In this document: piece after piece, positions 18,735 to 19,774 of the stretch
Layout: every line of letters starts with the position of its first letter
Position numbering within the stretch: position 1 is the stretch's first letter
Source: Brachionus koreanus
Lineage: Eukaryota > Rotifera > Eurotatoria > Ploima > Brachionidae
NCBI GenBank assembly: GCA_016987375.1
Contig: PJRA01000508.1
Location: forward strand, 804,437-824,210
DNA length: 19,774 bases
Direction: 5' to 3'
Notes under the pieces: generated by a model
What the model saw: the letters and a program-made list of their open reading frames with translations, nothing else
Database searches by the model: none
What the model was told of the DNA's origin: nothing
Program-made: the position numbers and the translations under genes

Positions 18735-19277
18735 AATTTCCATGTTGTTTTTATTGTTTTAAGTTTTTTTCGTTTGTATAGTTTTTGAAAAAATTTCAAT
18801 TTTAAAGAATAAATTTAGACCTATTTAAATTTTTGAAATTTTCTTGAATTAAGTTGCAATATTTTTTTATTTTAGATTTTAAGAAATTTGAAAACAAAAA
18901 TAAAGTTAGTTTATTATGTAACTAAAACATTTGCCCTTAAGTAATAATAATTCAAAATAAATTCTTAAACAATGCTGAATTTTGAAAGGTAATCAAATTT
19001 AATTTGAAATTTTCTTTTACAAAAAATTATAATATTAATGATCAGTTCAAAGTAATAAAAAGCATTGATTTAAATTTGGAAAATATTTTTCAAACTTGTT
19101 AAACAATTACAAAAAAATTTTAACTGAAAAACCCATTTTTTCCAATATGCTTAATAATAATAATATTTAAAGTAGCTTAAAATTTAAGAAAATTTCAAAT
19201 AATTAAAGTTAAAAGTAGTTTATTTCAAAAATACTTTTTAATAAACTGAAAAAGTAATCGATTGTTTTAAAAGTAAT
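18735..19277. other. AT-rich gap before the retrotransposon relic
   Basis: Very AT-rich with no open frame, RNA gene or repeat that I can support. The composition changes sharply at about 19285, where the retrotransposon sequence starts. Confidence 0.55.
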
Positions 19278-19774
19278 TTAAATTAATGAGAAAAAAAGAG
19301 CTGTTCGTTTTGGTAGAAAGTTTCGTCTTGCTTCACATTTTGTTAGCTGCAAGCAAATGCGATGCTTTGCTCCCCTTACTCCTCCAAATGCGATCCCTTG
19401 CTCTCCCTTACATGATTGTACTTTTTGTCCATTTTATAGAATTAAATAATCTCTCGCCTATCTTTTAGGGTTAAATCCCAAGATGGCTAATCTTGACTCA
19501 TGGTTCAAACTTCTTATTTGTGGAACAAGTTTCGTTGTTCTTCTTTGTACTTGTTCAAGTTTATGTATATCCTTCTATAGATAAGGATTACAGGCAGGTT
19601 CACAGTATTCTAAATGCGGTCTAACATATGTTTTATAAAGCTGCAAAAACGATTGAGCATCCCAATACACGAACATTTTCTTGAGCATACCAAGCATGTT
19701 GTTAGCTTTTTTAACGCAGTTGTCGATTCGATCATTCCATTTTAGTTTGTTGTTCACCATTACACCAAGATCGC
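19278..19774 (-). mobile_element. Decayed 3' end of a non-LTR retrotransposon reverse transcriptase
   Basis: Read on the minus strand from the window edge, the frame gives DLGVMVNNKLKW, VKKANNMLGMLKKMF and LYKTYVRPHLEYCEPACNPY. This is the conserved region after the catalytic core of LINE reverse transcriptases (DLGV..L.W, KAN..LG.L, LYK..VRPHLEY). The same frame continues past three in-frame stops (19575-19577, 19458-19460, 19434-19436). It includes HKLEQVQRRTTKLVPQIR and LQLTKCEARRNFLPKR, both typical of the C-terminus, and ends at 19278-19280. All stops are in one frame with no frameshift, so the copy was inactivated by point changes. The usual ending after FFS..V...WN is missing, so the 3' end is truncated or diverged. 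The clade (CR1, L2 or Jockey-like) cannot be fixed from this part. The catalytic domain and endonuclease would lie beyond the window. Confidence 0.88.

Noticed and set aside
19286..19468. Plus-strand 60-codon frame
   Set aside because: It is antisense to the reverse-transcriptase relic, whose motifs read on the minus strand.

Overview
The window looks like nuclear DNA from a small, very AT-rich invertebrate. Intergenic sequence is nearly all A/T with many homopolymer runs. Genes are short and intron-poor, most introns are tiny (48-75 bp; two are 215 and 534 bp), splice sites are GT..AG, and AATAAA follows most stop codons. Recognisable genes are metazoan (MRPL48, YAE1, a swiprosin/EFHD2 protein, LRR-Ig and PAN-LRR extracellular proteins). 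A monogonont rotifer such as Brachionus would fit the composition, the small introns and the protein styles, but that is inference. Nothing prokaryotic, viral or CRISPR-like was seen.

Layout, left to right. Positions 1-176 may be an exon of a minus-strand gene running off the left edge. A three-exon plus-strand gene (555-1875) encodes a coiled-coil protein I cannot name. MRPL48 (2467-3135) and YAE1 (3299-3847) follow as intronless plus-strand genes only 163 bp apart. A plus-strand gene (4844-7300) encodes an LRR-Ig transmembrane protein with a long cytoplasmic tail. It faces, tail to tail, a minus-strand three-exon gene (8847-11584) for a secreted protein with a PAN/apple-like cysteine domain and about 24 leucine-rich repeats. 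Between the two lies a frame-preserving coding relic (about 7741-8335).

The 2.7 kb gap 11585-14335 holds a short TTAA-flanked inverted-repeat element (12169-12308), a second coding relic (12376-12552) and a 201-bp-spaced direct repeat (13026-13305). A three-exon minus-strand EFHD2/swiprosin gene sits at 14336-15012. A 2.9 kb gap with no supported gene follows. Then comes a plus-strand nuclear-looking zinc-finger/coiled-coil gene (17897-18697). At the right edge is the decayed 3' end of a non-LTR retrotransposon reverse transcriptase, on the minus strand (19278-19774).

The genes do not form one pathway. MRPL48 acts in mitochondrial translation, YAE1 in cytosolic Fe-S delivery to the ribosome-recycling factor ABCE1, and EFHD2 in calcium/actin regulation. 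The two LRR genes are the only neighbours with related architecture (one membrane receptor-like, one secreted). I found no convincing new multi-gene system. The best leads are the LRR pair with a recent internal repeat duplication, the two coding relics, and the TTAA inverted-repeat element.
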